Shown here in pieces: positions 8,311 through 17,675 of a DNA stretch of 64,000 nucleotides. The notes beneath the pieces were generated by a model. The model did not search any database. It worked only from the letters and a program-made list of their open reading frames with translations, and had not been told where the DNA came from. The DNA lies in NCBI RefSeq assembly GCF_002257585.1, contig NZ_CP022743.1:4092001-4156000 (forward strand), written 5' to 3'. Positions within the stretch are counted from its first letter, which is position 1, and each line of letters opens with the position of its first letter. The stretch comes from Mucilaginibacter xinganensis. GTDB lineage: Bacteria > Bacteroidota > Bacteroidia > Sphingobacteriales > Sphingobacteriaceae. Both the position numbers and the translations under genes were made by a program.

Positions 8311-11300
8311 TTATTCTTTGTTATCCTTTTTCTTTTCATCTGTTCCTGCTGGTTTCTGATCAGTTTTTCCACCAGATAGCTGATCCAGCTTTTGTTTGGC
8401 TGTTGGCAAAATATCATCATCTCCCTTGTAGTTATCAATAACACTTTGCAGCGTTGCTTTAGCCTGGAAATTGTCTTTTAATGCCTCGTAATTGTCCGCA
8501 AGCAAAATAAAAGTCTTCGTAACCCAGTAATCATAGTTGGGCAGGTCCTTTATCAGCTCAAAGCAGGTTTTTTGTGATGCCTTATATTTACCCCTTTCAA
8601 ATTCAATTTCGGCAATGTTATATTTTGCCTCGGCCGCTGCCACGGTTTTGGTGTTGGTAAGGGTATAATCGAATTCTTTCACAGCGCTGGTGGTATCGCC
8701 CCTTTGCAGATAAGCTTGCCCGGCATAAAGGCCTGTTTTAAACTTATCTTCCTGGGCCGTTTTTTCATTTCCCCGCACCAATTTTACGTAGTTTAAAGCA
8801 TCGTCAGGCATTTCCATTTGCGCGTAGCAAAACAACAGGTTGTTTATTGCAAACGTATAGTCAGCTTTATACTCGGAGTTGGTTTCCAGTTTTTTAAGAA
8901 AAGGCACCGCCTCATTATATTTCTTTTGATTGATATACAGTTTCGCCATGCTGATCAGCGATTGCTCTGTGTATGGGCTGGTCCAGTCGTTCAAGATCAC
9001 GTTATAATCGTTAACGGCTTCGGTAAGCCTGTTCAGGTTGACAAAGCTTTGCGCGCGGATAAATCTTGCCTGTTTCTCATAGATCGGCTTATTCGGGAAT
9101 TTATCGTAATAAGCATTTACTGCTCCAACGGTACCCTGCCAGTCGCCTTTTACATAAAGGTTATTAGCAGCTGTTATCATAATGCTTTCCTGGTCGGCAG
9201 CGGTATAGTTAGCAATAGGCGTTGTGGAAGCATAATTAATAAAGGTTTGCGCATCGCCCTTGTCAGTATAGATCTTTTCAATCTCTTTCAGCGCCATTTT
9301 AGCTTCTTCAGATGATGAATAATCTTTGATCACCGTCTTGAATGATTCAACCGCCTGATCATCATTGCCTGCGTTGTAGTCAATAACACCAAGGGTTGCC
9401 AATGCCCGCGGCACATAGCTGCTGCTTGGGTATTTCTTTATCATATCCTGCAAACCTGTTTTTGCCCTGTCGCCGTCGTTTTTTAAATAGTAAGTATAGG
9501 CTATCTCAAATGATGCATCATCCGCATAATCTGAGTTTGGGTAAGTACCGAGCAGATCTGTAAGCGTGGCGATCTTAGTATCAGGGGCGTTTTGCAGGCC
9601 CTGGATCATCCCGCGCTGAAACAAAGCGTAATCCTGACCCGGAGCGTGTTTTTCAATTATCTGGTTGTAATATTCAAGCGCACGACTGTAGTTTTTCATC
9701 ACAAAGTAGCTGTCACCCAGGCGGGTCATTGCATCATTTGTCGTACTGGCGTCTTTTTGCTCGCCCTGTAAAAACTTCTGGAAATAAACAGCGGCTTTTT
9801 TGTATTGCTCATCGCCAAACGCAGCATAAGCTAATGCGTAATTTGCGTAGTTGTAGACATTGGTTTCGCGCGCTCCTTCAAAATCAAGGAACTTTTCAAA
9901 GTTCTGAACAGACTCACCGTATTTCCGTACTTCATACATAGCTTCAGCCATCCAGTAAGTAGTCATCACTTCAATTTTGTTATCAACCGGGTTTTTTAAC
10001 GAACGCAGAAAAATACCTATCGCATTTTCAAAAGCGCGTTCATTATAAAATTCAAGACCGCGGTAGTAAGTAACTTTTTGATAAGCCGCCTGCGCGCTGG
10101 CAGATTTGTTGGGGATTGGCTCCAGGATCTCAACAGCCTCTTTATAGTTATGTGAGTTAAGTAGTTCCTCGCCTAATAAAGTTTTCACTTCATCGGTGCG
10201 GCCTGATCGCGGGTAGTTTCTAAGGTAAGTCCGGGTAGCTTCAAGCGCCTGGGTGTTAAAATCAAGCTCGTATGATAATTTGGCATATTCATATAATGCG
10301 TCTTCCTGCAGTTGCTTGTCAAAGTCTAACCGCGATGCCGCAAAAAAAGCACTGCGTGCGCTTTGTTTATTGTTCATTTTCAGAAAAACGTTACCAAGCG
10401 TGTAATTACCATTCTGGCTAAAAACGTCATTTTGCTGCTGCAGTTTTTCAAGTTCGGAGGCTGCTTTGCCGAAATTGCCAACCTTAAAATAGGTATAGCC
10501 CATTTGGTAGCTATCCTGCGTGTTTTGCGTTTTACCCTGGTCCCTGTCTTCAAACAGGCCATAGTACTTGGCGGAATTGTCATAATCAGCCTTTGCAAAG
10601 TACGATGCTGCAATGATGCGCAGCATTTCAGTTTCGTGCTGCTGGTGTGTGTTTTTTAAAATAGGAACAGCGTAATTAAGTACGTCGTCATAACGCTTAT
10701 CTAAAAAATATACCGCTGTTATATAGTAAGGGTAACTATCTTCGTATTTTTTGGAGTTCTTTAAACGCTCAAAATTCACCAGCGCCAAATGGTAATCTTT
10801 ATTCAGGTAAGCGATGTAAGCAAAGTAGTAAACAGCGTCATCGGTAAACGGCGAGCGGGTGTTTTTCACTTCGCTAAACAGGGCCTGGGCGCTTTTATAA
10901 TCGTTAGTAGCAAAATAGGCGTAGCCCTTGCGGAATTTATACTCCGTATTTTGCCTTCCGCTTAGTTCACTTGCCTCCACCTTATCAAACCAGTGCAACG
11001 CATCGGTGTATTTTTCCTGTCGTGAATAGGAACGACCAATCTGGAAATAGGCCAGTTTTGTTAATGGATTTTCAGGATGTTCCTTGATAAAGCGGAGAAA
11101 CATGCTTTCGGCATCGTCATTTCCCAATTCAAGTGCGCAAAGCGCTTCGTAATATTGCGAGTTCTCTTTAATTACCGATAACTCAGATTCAAACTTTGGC
11201 TGCGTACTGGTTTTAATCCTTGAAGTTTCAACCAAGCGAAATTGTTCGGCCGCAGCAACGTACTTGTTTTTACCAAACAACTCCATAGCGGCATGGTAAG

Positions 11301-11394
11301 TGCGATAAACGTCAAAAGCCTGGTTTTGCTGGGCATGTATTGTTAAAACAAAAAACAGAGGTACAAGAAAAAATGTGTATTTAAGTTTTATCAT
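8311..11394 (-). CDS. large periplasmic/outer-membrane TPR protein
   Basis: About 1027 residues of tandem tetratricopeptide-type helical repeats after a signal peptide (MIKLKYTFFLVPLFFVLTIHAQ). Repeats with the YxxAxxxFxxxxxxxP spacing run through nearly the whole chain, and the C-terminus is a short charged tail (KKKDNKE). I choose the ATG at 11394; an in-frame start at 11460 would put 22 extra residues before the signal sequence. It is the first gene of the minus-strand operon that continues into the barrel, HU/SPOR, exbB, exbD and tonB genes. Proteins of this kind act as scaffolds (compare BamD or gliding-machinery TPR proteins); a specific role here is inference. Confidence 0.88.
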   Translation of the reverse strand: MIKLKYTFFLVPLFFVLTIHAQQNQAFDVYRTYHAAMELFGKNKYVAAAEQFRLVETSRIKTSTQPKFESELSVIKENSQYYEALCALELGNDDAESMFLRFIKEHPENPLTKLAYFQIGRSYSRQEKYTDALHWFDKVEASELSGRQNTEYKFRKGYAYFATNDYKSAQALFSEVKNTRSPFTDDAVYYFAYIAYLNKDYHLALVNFERLKNSKKYEDSYPYYITAVYFLDKRYDDVLNYAVPILKNTHQQHETEMLRIIAASYFAKADYDNSAKYYGLFEDRDQGKTQNTQDSYQMGYTYFKVGNFGKAASELEKLQQQNDVFSQNGNYTLGNVFLKMNNKQSARSAFFAASRLDFDKQLQEDALYEYAKLSYELDFNTQALEATRTYLRNYPRSGRTDEVKTLLGEELLNSHNYKEAVEILEPIPNKSASAQAAYQKVTYYRGLEFYNERAFENAIGIFLRSLKNPVDNKIEVMTTYWMAEAMYEVRKYGESVQNFEKFLDFEGARETNVYNYANYALAYAAFGDEQYKKAAVYFQKFLQGEQKDASTTNDAMTRLGDSYFVMKNYSRALEYYNQIIEKHAPGQDYALFQRGMIQGLQNAPDTKIATLTDLLGTYPNSDYADDASFEIAYTYYLKNDGDRAKTGLQDMIKKYPSSSYVPRALATLGVIDYNAGNDDQAVESFKTVIKDYSSSEEAKMALKEIEKIYTDKGDAQTFINYASTTPIANYTAADQESIMITAANNLYVKGDWQGTVGAVNAYYDKFPNKPIYEKQARFIRAQSFVNLNRLTEAVNDYNVILNDWTSPYTEQSLISMAKLYINQKKYNEAVPFLKKLETNSEYKADYTFAINNLLFCYAQMEMPDDALNYVKLVRGNEKTAQEDKFKTGLYAGQAYLQRGDTTSAVKEFDYTLTNTKTVAAAEAKYNIAEIEFERGKYKASQKTCFELIKDLPNYDYWVTKTFILLADNYEALKDNFQAKATLQSVIDNYKGDDDILPTAKQKLDQLSGGKTDQKPAGTDEKKKDNKE

Positions 11395-11644
11395 AAGGAG
11401 CAAACTAACGATTTGCGAAAATAGCGAAACCTGAAAAGGTATTCCACAATAGTAATTCACATAGTGTGGAGAACATTTTCTTTAACGGACTTAAAATGTT
11501 ACGTGGTATAGGTGTGGAAAACTTTATCAGATATTAGAAATAATTACCAGACAGCAGCTAATGTTTGAATTTATTGAAATTATTTAGTGGTTAGCCGGCT
11601 TGAAACACATAATAGCCTAAGGTATAAAACGTTTATATTTAGTA

Positions 11645-12736
11645 ATGATTAAACCCGTTGCTATATTTTTCTGTTTGGCTGTGGTGGTTTGCTCCGCCCA
11701 ATCCAGCTCCAACCAAAATGATGTTATTACTTTAATTGATGAGCGCCTGCCGGTTACCCCCGGCGAGTTTTATGTTGCTAACGTATTAGATGCGAGGACC
11801 GACAGCAGCCCAGTTGCATCGTTAGCGACGGGCACAAAAGGCTTACCATTTAAAACCCGCGCTGTTGATTTGAAAGGAGGCACCTTGGCCGCTGTTAAAA
11901 AATTCATCAATAACTGTGTGCCCCGCAATGCTGAATTGCTTCCGCTGATTATCAAACTAAAAAAGATAAGTGTAAAAGAACAGGCAAAAGAGGGCGGAAT
12001 GGTAGAAGGGCGGATAGAAGTGTCGTTTTCGTTTAACCTTGACAAGGGTGAAGACGATATGATATATCTGGCAAAATATAACGGCAACGCAGTTTATAAC
12101 AGGGATGCTGTACGTGCCGGTGATATAGAACCAACCCTGCGGCGCCTAATGATCAATGGATTACTATATATAAACAACTGGATGAATACACAGTCCGGGG
12201 CTAATATCAAACTCGCCCGCGGCGTTAAGGTTAACTTTGCAGATTATGCGGAAACACCGGAAGGCGACAGTATCTATTACAGTGTTAAACGACCGTTGAC
12301 CTGGGCTGATTTTCAATCAAAGGTACCTGCCAGCAATTACGAAGCTGAGGTTTTTCCGACATTGGGATATGACGAGCACACAGAAATTATTAATGGAATA
12401 ATAAACCTGCATATTGCTGTTAAAACCTGCTTACCCAAAAGCGCAAGCTGGGTTAAAGCGTATAGCAAAAATGATTACAGCTTAAACCATGAACAAAGGC
12501 ATTTTGATATTGCTAAAATAGCATCTGAACATTTTAAGCAAACCATAAAAGGGCGGCATTTAACCACGGCAAATTACGACGGCCCTATCAATGAAGAATA
12601 CCTGGATGCTTATCGCGAAATGACTAATCTCCAAAAGCAATACGATGAAGAAACCGTTCATGGTACCCATACGTTAATACAGCAGCAATGGAATGACAGG
12701 ATTGATAAGGAATTGAAAGTGCTGGGAATTAAATAG
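11645..12736 (+). CDS. secreted DUF922-like putative zinc protease
   Basis: 363 residues beginning with a signal peptide (MIKPVAIFFCLAVVVCSAQ). The N-terminal half (20-190) is an unrecognised domain. The C-terminal half has the zincin-type motif HEQRH at residues 282-286 (LNHEQRHFDIAKIASEHF), with a downstream Glu/Asp-rich helix, as in the DUF922 family of predicted Zn-dependent proteases. The segment LTWADFQSKVPAS before it is also typical of that family. It is divergent from the TPR operon, about 250 bp away. Protease activity is predicted from the motif only. Confidence 0.75.
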   Translation: MIKPVAIFFCLAVVVCSAQSSSNQNDVITLIDERLPVTPGEFYVANVLDARTDSSPVASLATGTKGLPFKTRAVDLKGGTLAAVKKFINNCVPRNAELLPLIIKLKKISVKEQAKEGGMVEGRIEVSFSFNLDKGEDDMIYLAKYNGNAVYNRDAVRAGDIEPTLRRLMINGLLYINNWMNTQSGANIKLARGVKVNFADYAETPEGDSIYYSVKRPLTWADFQSKVPASNYEAEVFPTLGYDEHTEIINGIINLHIAVKTCLPKSASWVKAYSKNDYSLNHEQRHFDIAKIASEHFKQTIKGRHLTTANYDGPINEEYLDAYREMTNLQKQYDEETVHGTHTLIQQQWNDRIDKELKVLGIK

Positions 12737-12765
12737 CGCAATACTAATGTTTAAATATTGAACGA

Positions 12766-13131
12766 TTAAGCAGCTGCCAACTGCATTTCTATGGTTGAGA
12801 GCAAATCGTCGATATCAAATGGTTTGGCTATAAAAGCGTTCGGAGCGCCTTTCTGATTCATCGAGTCAGACACATTGTGACTCGCAGAAATTAATATAAC
12901 GGGGATATCATGGGTTTCATCAGCAGTTTTTACAGCTTTACAAAGATCCCGCCCATCCATATTACCGAGCATTATATCAAGTAAAATTAAATCAGGGGTG
13001 TGCTCCTTTATTTTTTCAAACAAAAAATGCCCGTCTGAAAGTGTTTCTACCTCGTAACCAGAGTCTTCGAGTATAAATTGCAAAATCTCCAGTATGTCCT
13101 TATCGTCATCCACCGCTAATATCCTTCTCAT
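12766..13131 (-). CDS. receiver-only response regulator
   Basis: 121 residues consisting of a single REC domain with no output domain. Acidic pocket DDD at 8-10, phospho-acceptor Asp52 (LILLDIML), Ser82 in the switch position and Lys103 (FIAKPF) are all in place, so it should be phosphorylated. It lacks a neighbouring histidine kinase; it probably works as a phosphate relay or diffusible regulator like CheY/Spo0F-type proteins. A second such gene lies about 500 bp upstream on the same strand. Confidence 0.92.
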   Translation of the reverse strand: MRRILAVDDDKDILEILQFILEDSGYEVETLSDGHFLFEKIKEHTPDLILLDIMLGNMDGRDLCKAVKTADETHDIPVILISASHNVSDSMNQKGAPNAFIAKPFDIDDLLSTIEMQLAAA

Positions 13132-13638
13132 TTTGTATTATTAAGCATAGTTTATTTTATAATAGCAACATAATATCTACACTGCCCGTTATCTGCATCA
13201 GCAATATCTTATCCATAAATTAACAATTACTGTACCAGTTCTGTTAATTAGGCAGTTGAACTTTATTAACAACGGGTAAGTTTACAATTACTAAAGGTAA
13301 ACTTCCCTTTAATTATCGTAAAACAATTGTTTATAAATACTATTTATCAAAATTGCCGGCCAGTGCTAAATAGGCATTTGTAAATACGTTTGTTTGAAAA
13401 CAGTGTTCAGATTACTAAACTATTGTTCAAAAAAATGAATTAAATGACTGTTTTTGAAAGCGGTGAATAAGCTCAAATCAAGCCGACTGCAAATAATTTA
13501 CTTTTGTAAAACCTACGTAACAAGGCCTTTTACATTTGGCACAAAAAAGCTTTTGAAGGGCAATAAACAGGAGATTTGTTTCATTAACGTGCTTCCGGAA
13601 ATTTATATTTCAACTCATTTTGTAATGTTGCAAAGGTG
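13132..13638. other. AT-rich gap between the two response regulators
   Basis: About 500 bp with no convincing gene. An 86-codon plus-strand frame beginning at 13454 overlaps the end of the second regulator and lacks any recognisable domain. Boxes resembling TAnnTTTG occur on the plus strand (for example TACATTTG at 13531-13538), but no gene follows them. It may carry the promoter of the downstream regulator on the minus strand. Confidence 0.5.
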
Positions 13639-13995
13639 CTACAACAGGTTGTTGACCTTTTCCACCAGTTCTGTTAAGTCAAATGGTTTGTTGATAATGG
13701 CATCGCAGCCATAAGCAAAAAGTTCACTGTTGTTATTCACGTAGGCTGAGTATATAATTACCGGAATATTCTTAAAACGGGGGTGAGATTTAAATTGCAT
13801 ACAAAGTTCGCCACCATTTAAACCTGAAACTCGATAATCTAAAATAACAAGGTCAGGGATAAAAGTTTCTGCCAACGAAATAACAGCGTCGCTTCTTGAA
13901 GTGCTCTGTACCTCAAAGTTTTCGTAGGTTAATGTTTCGTGTACTATATCCAGTATATCCTGGTTATCATCCAACACTAAAATACGCTTTGCCAT
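13639..13995 (-). CDS. receiver-only response regulator
   Basis: 118 residues from the ATG at 13995 (MAKRILVLDDNQDIL); an upstream TTG at 14001 is in frame but less likely. A single REC domain with Asp9/Asp10, phospho-acceptor Asp53 (LVILDYRV), Ser in IIYSAY and Lys in INKPFD. There is no output domain. It is a diverged paralogue of the regulator at 12766-13131, and both may be served by hybrid kinases elsewhere in the genome. Confidence 0.9.
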   Translation of the reverse strand: MAKRILVLDDNQDILDIVHETLTYENFEVQSTSRSDAVISLAETFIPDLVILDYRVSGLNGGELCMQFKSHPRFKNIPVIIYSAYVNNNSELFAYGCDAIINKPFDLTELVEKVNNLL

Positions 13996-14124
13996 GCACA
14001 ATTATCAAATTAAAAAAAGTATGGATGTAAATAAAACCTTTAAGTGTTAAATGTTACTCCGGATAAATATAGCGCAATTATTGTATTAATAATTAAATAA
14101 TTGCCAAATTAGTAAAAAAGTTAC

Positions 14125-15339
14125 TTAGAAGGCTTCTCCAAGGCCAATAATAAGTCCATTATATCCCTTGCTAAATCCGTAGTCCAAGGCAATATTAGTG
14201 TCAGACCTTTTATTGAATTTTATCCGGAGGCCTCCACCTGCCGCTGGGTTAATATACGCAAAACGTCGGGTATTTGGTTCGCTGGCGGTGTTAAAGTTGG
14301 TAAAAATTACAAAGCCGAACAATCCGTTGGCTGTAATATCCCTGCGGTATTCTGCCTCAAAATAAAGCAAGCTTTCGCCCCTGTAACGGTTTTGCTCAAT
14401 CCCGCGGCCCGACCTTTGATAAGGATCATTCCCAATACCCGGTAAATTTAAAAATGGAGTGCCACTTGATATCGTAGTCCAATAGTAACTCCACATAGCC
14501 AAAACATTTTTAGGCCCTGAATTTGTTAACGATATGTACTTGCGAAAATCGATGTACACAGATTGGGAGTTATTATCGCTGCCCATAAAACCGGCATTGT
14601 GCCTGTAAATAAAACTGCCATAAATACCCGGAATAGGATTAATTGAGTTTTGCCTTGTATCATATACCGCATTCAACGTAAGTCCCGATGAAAATGAATT
14701 GTCACCTGAAGTGCCATATTGATAGCCGGTAAAATCTTTTAATGAAGTGGTATTGGTATTGTTTTTTGTATTAATACTGAAATAATAATCCAGGTTGTAG
14801 CCAAACCCAACGTAAAAATAAGGCTTAATCCGTTTTAACACGCTTTGGTAAAAGCGCACGTAATTAAAGTTAACTAAAAGCTTCTCATCTTCGGCGCGTT
14901 TACCACCCAACCCCCAGGTGTATTGCGGATATACCAAAAAACGGGTATCGCCCTGCACATTATAGGCATTGTCTGGTGTCCAGATACTTGAATGGATAGG
15001 CAGGCCATACCTGCCTTTTAAATTGAAGTAGGGTGCAAAAGTCACACTTGAAAGATAAGTTGTTTTGCGGTTACCCAAATAAAAGCCGGCAGTGGTTGAA
15101 GTAACCAGGGCCTTACTGCCACCGGGTACGGACGTCGAGATAGGTAAAATTGAAAAGTACACCTGCTTTTTTTCAGGGTGATAAGGCCTGGTTTTCAATT
15201 TAAACAACTTGGTTCCTATGTCAATAAGGTCTCTCTGACCTGTGGTATCCACTACAACATTTGCCGTATCAGTGGGTGTTTGCGCCAGCAGGCAAAAAGG
15301 CAACAAACAAAATATAATTACTCCCCAGAATTTATTCAT
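14125..15339 (-). CDS. Omp85/BamA-type outer-membrane barrel (POTRA-less)
   Basis: 404 residues with a signal peptide (MNKFWGVIIFCLLPFCLLAQ). After a short periplasmic piece the chain is an Omp85-like 16-strand barrel domain: features include the GRGIEQNRYRGESLLYFEAEYR block, where the RG pair corresponds to the conserved loop-6 (V/I)RG(F/Y) motif, and a terminal strand IIGLGEAF. There is no room for POTRA domains. It is a tandem paralogue of the next gene (15424-16635), with near-identical blocks such as STTAGxYLGxRKTTYLS. Function unknown; relatives assemble or secrete proteins, or move lipids. Confidence 0.8.
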   Translation of the reverse strand: MNKFWGVIIFCLLPFCLLAQTPTDTANVVVDTTGQRDLIDIGTKLFKLKTRPYHPEKKQVYFSILPISTSVPGGSKALVTSTTAGFYLGNRKTTYLSSVTFAPYFNLKGRYGLPIHSSIWTPDNAYNVQGDTRFLVYPQYTWGLGGKRAEDEKLLVNFNYVRFYQSVLKRIKPYFYVGFGYNLDYYFSINTKNNTNTTSLKDFTGYQYGTSGDNSFSSGLTLNAVYDTRQNSINPIPGIYGSFIYRHNAGFMGSDNNSQSVYIDFRKYISLTNSGPKNVLAMWSYYWTTISSGTPFLNLPGIGNDPYQRSGRGIEQNRYRGESLLYFEAEYRRDITANGLFGFVIFTNFNTASEPNTRRFAYINPAAGGGLRIKFNKRSDTNIALDYGFSKGYNGLIIGLGEAF

Positions 15340-15423
15340 GCCTATTTAAAAGAAAAAAAAGGAATTTTGTTTGGTTTTGGTAAATAAATAGTTATAAATT
15401 TTTATGTATATTTCAAAAAGAGG

Positions 15424-16635
15424 TTAAAAAGCTTCTCCCAAACTCAATGTACAGGAAGAATAACCCCTGCTTACGCCATAATCCATACAGATATTGGTGT
15501 CGGATTTTTTATTGAACTTTAGCCTAAGCCCGGTACCACCGGCCGGGTTCCAATAAACAAACCGGTTACTTCTCGGCTGACTTGCAGAATTTATGTTTGC
15601 AAAAAGCACAAAGCCCAGCAAACCGTTTTCAGTAAGGTCACGGCGGTATTCACTTTCAAAATACACCAGCCTTTTCCCCCGGAACCTGTTTTGTTCAATT
15701 CCCCTGCCCGACCGTTGGTAGGGGTCCATCCCTATGGCCGGTAAATTAAGATACGGAGCCCCCGAATTTAAGGTCGACCAATAGTAACTCCAAAATGCCA
15801 GGATGTTTTTCGGCCCTTTGTCAGTAAGGGCAACATATTTCCGGAAATCAACATATAACGATTGCCAGTTATTGTTACTTCCCGTTACAGTAGTATTGTA
15901 CCTGTAAATGGCATTCGCGTACAATCCGGGAAAAGGGTTTAACGAATTTTTACGGGTATCATATAGTAAATTAACGGTTGGGCCTGATGAACTGAAGCTT
16001 TTGTCATTTAATGTGCCGAATTTGTATTTGCTGAAATTAATTAGCGGGTTAGTGGTACTGGTTTCAACATCCAGGTAATAATCCAGATCAAAGCCTGCTC
16101 CAACAAAAAAGTAAGGTGTGATCCGTTTAAGCGCACTTTGGTAAAAACGTACATAATTATAGTTAACCAGCAATTTATAACTTTCGGGCTGGCCGCCGCC
16201 CAAACTCCATGTGTACTGAGGATAAACCAACAAGCGGGTGTCGCCCTGTATGTTCCAGCTGTTGTTGCTTAACCAAATGCTTGATCGCACAGGTAAACCA
16301 TACCTGCCCTTTAAATTAAAATATGGCGTAAAACTAATGGTAGATAGGTAGGTGGTTTTTCTATCGCCCAGATAAATGCCTGCGGTAGTTGAAGTTACCA
16401 GGGCCGTACCGCCGCCCGGTATGGATGTTGACAAGGGTAAAAAAGAAAAATAGATCTTCTTTTTTTCATCTAACGAAATAGGCCGCGACTGTGATTTAAA
16501 AAGTGTCCCTACTATATCTATCAGGTCCTTTTGCCCGGTAGTATCAATATTTAAATGGCTTTTGTCAATCGGGTTTTGAGCTATCAATAAAGACGGTAAT
16601 AAGCCAAAAATCAGGAATACATAAAATCTTCTCAT
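15424..16635 (-). CDS. Omp85/BamA-type outer-membrane barrel (tandem paralogue)
   Basis: 403 residues, signal peptide MRRFYVFLIFGLLPSLLIAQ, then the same barrel architecture as the neighbour at 14125-15339: shared GRGIEQNRFRGKRLVYFESE block and terminal strand LSLGEAF. The pair is in tandem on the minus strand with an 84-bp gap, evidence of a local duplication. The two have diverged most in the segments predicted to be external loops (after FSKYKFGTLND and around TTVTGSNNNW). No POTRA, patatin or other passenger domain is present. Confidence 0.8.
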   Translation of the reverse strand: MRRFYVFLIFGLLPSLLIAQNPIDKSHLNIDTTGQKDLIDIVGTLFKSQSRPISLDEKKKIYFSFLPLSTSIPGGGTALVTSTTAGIYLGDRKTTYLSTISFTPYFNLKGRYGLPVRSSIWLSNNSWNIQGDTRLLVYPQYTWSLGGGQPESYKLLVNYNYVRFYQSALKRITPYFFVGAGFDLDYYLDVETSTTNPLINFSKYKFGTLNDKSFSSSGPTVNLLYDTRKNSLNPFPGLYANAIYRYNTTVTGSNNNWQSLYVDFRKYVALTDKGPKNILAFWSYYWSTLNSGAPYLNLPAIGMDPYQRSGRGIEQNRFRGKRLVYFESEYRRDLTENGLLGFVLFANINSASQPRSNRFVYWNPAGGTGLRLKFNKKSDTNICMDYGVSRGYSSCTLSLGEAF

Positions 16636-16721
16636 TGATATTTAAACTGACGGGGGCTTTTTTGCATACTGATTAACAACCAGATAACGGCAAAACTTAT
16701 TACTTTATATACAGCAGGTAA

Positions 16722-17534
16722 TTAATCTTTTAAAAAACTTGTTACGGCTTCAGAAAATTCAGGATTTCTAATGGCCGTGTTGTGGTTTCCGGGCACATAA
16801 CTTAAACCTGAACGCGGAATGAGTTTATTTAAGCCTGTTTCTGAACCGTTTTCCAGGTCGGCTGTGCCGCGGATAATTAAAACAGGCTTGTGTACAGCCG
16901 CCAGTTCCTTTTTGCTGGTTGAGGGCTGCCACTTTTGCTGGTAAGCCAGCGCAAGTTCATCAAAATGTTGTGCGCGGATATATTTCACCATATCATCAAC
17001 ATCGTGCAGCGACGTATCGCCCATTAAAGCTTTATAGGCATGCACCCTGCGTGGCCAGTCTGGATTGGTAAAGGCATCGCCCATGCCGCCCATAACAGCC
17101 TTATGCAGGCGTTTATCTAAAACCAGTAACCGTGAAGTAATAATAGAACCCCGGGAGTATCCTACAACATCATAATTACTTAGTTTAAGAGAGGTAGCGA
17201 GGCCCATAATGTCTTTTGCTTCGGCATCATTTTCGTAACCAGCATCTGTATGAGGTTTGTCTGACCGCCCGTTCCCCCGCTGATCTATAAGAATAACCTT
17301 ATAACCTGCATTAAGCAGATCATTATAAACAGCGCAGTTTTTCCATCCCTGCCCCGTGCCAGAGAAACCGTGGATCAATACCACCGGATACCCTGCACCC
17401 TTCACCTCATAATAAATCTTTGCACCGTCAAACGAGGTGAAATAATCACCTTCGACAGCCGGTTGTGCATGCAGTTGCACGCTAAAAAGCAACAGGAAGA
17501 AAATTGTGGCGGCTGCGGATAGATTTTTCTTCAT
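16722..17534 (-). CDS. secreted alpha/beta hydrolase
   Basis: 270 residues with a signal peptide cleaved near residue 24 (LHAQ). Alpha/beta-hydrolase fold with oxyanion loop HGFSGTGQGW (55-64), nucleophile Ser127 in GYSRGS, and catalytic His in the late loop PGNHNTAIRN; the acid is probably in the RGTADLENG segment. It is the size of epoxide-hydrolase/esterase-type members, but no cap domain identifies a substrate. It stands alone between the barrel pair and the serine hydrolase on the same strand. Confidence 0.88.
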   Translation of the reverse strand: MKKNLSAAATIFFLLLFSVQLHAQPAVEGDYFTSFDGAKIYYEVKGAGYPVVLIHGFSGTGQGWKNCAVYNDLLNAGYKVILIDQRGNGRSDKPHTDAGYENDAEAKDIMGLATSLKLSNYDVVGYSRGSIITSRLLVLDKRLHKAVMGGMGDAFTNPDWPRRVHAYKALMGDTSLHDVDDMVKYIRAQHFDELALAYQQKWQPSTSKKELAAVHKPVLIIRGTADLENGSETGLNKLIPRSGLSYVPGNHNTAIRNPEFSEAVTSFLKD

Positions 17535-17675
17535 TATTGCGGTTATTTATGTTTTTTTGTTGATTAAGTTGTAAACGGGCTGTACGGTATTAGAGTTGTA
17601 AATATTTAACGATTAACGCCAAAAAAATCAACAGATTGTTAGCCTGGTTAACTTAATATAATCCCGTCAATCCAT

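Noticed and set aside
13531-13538. TACATTTG box in the regulator gap
   Set aside because: Matches the -7 element but is on the plus strand with no gene downstream and a poor -33 region.
13454-13714. 86-codon plus-strand frame in the gap and the second regulator
   Set aside because: Overlaps the conserved C-terminus of the response regulator on the other strand, has no domain, and unusual composition.
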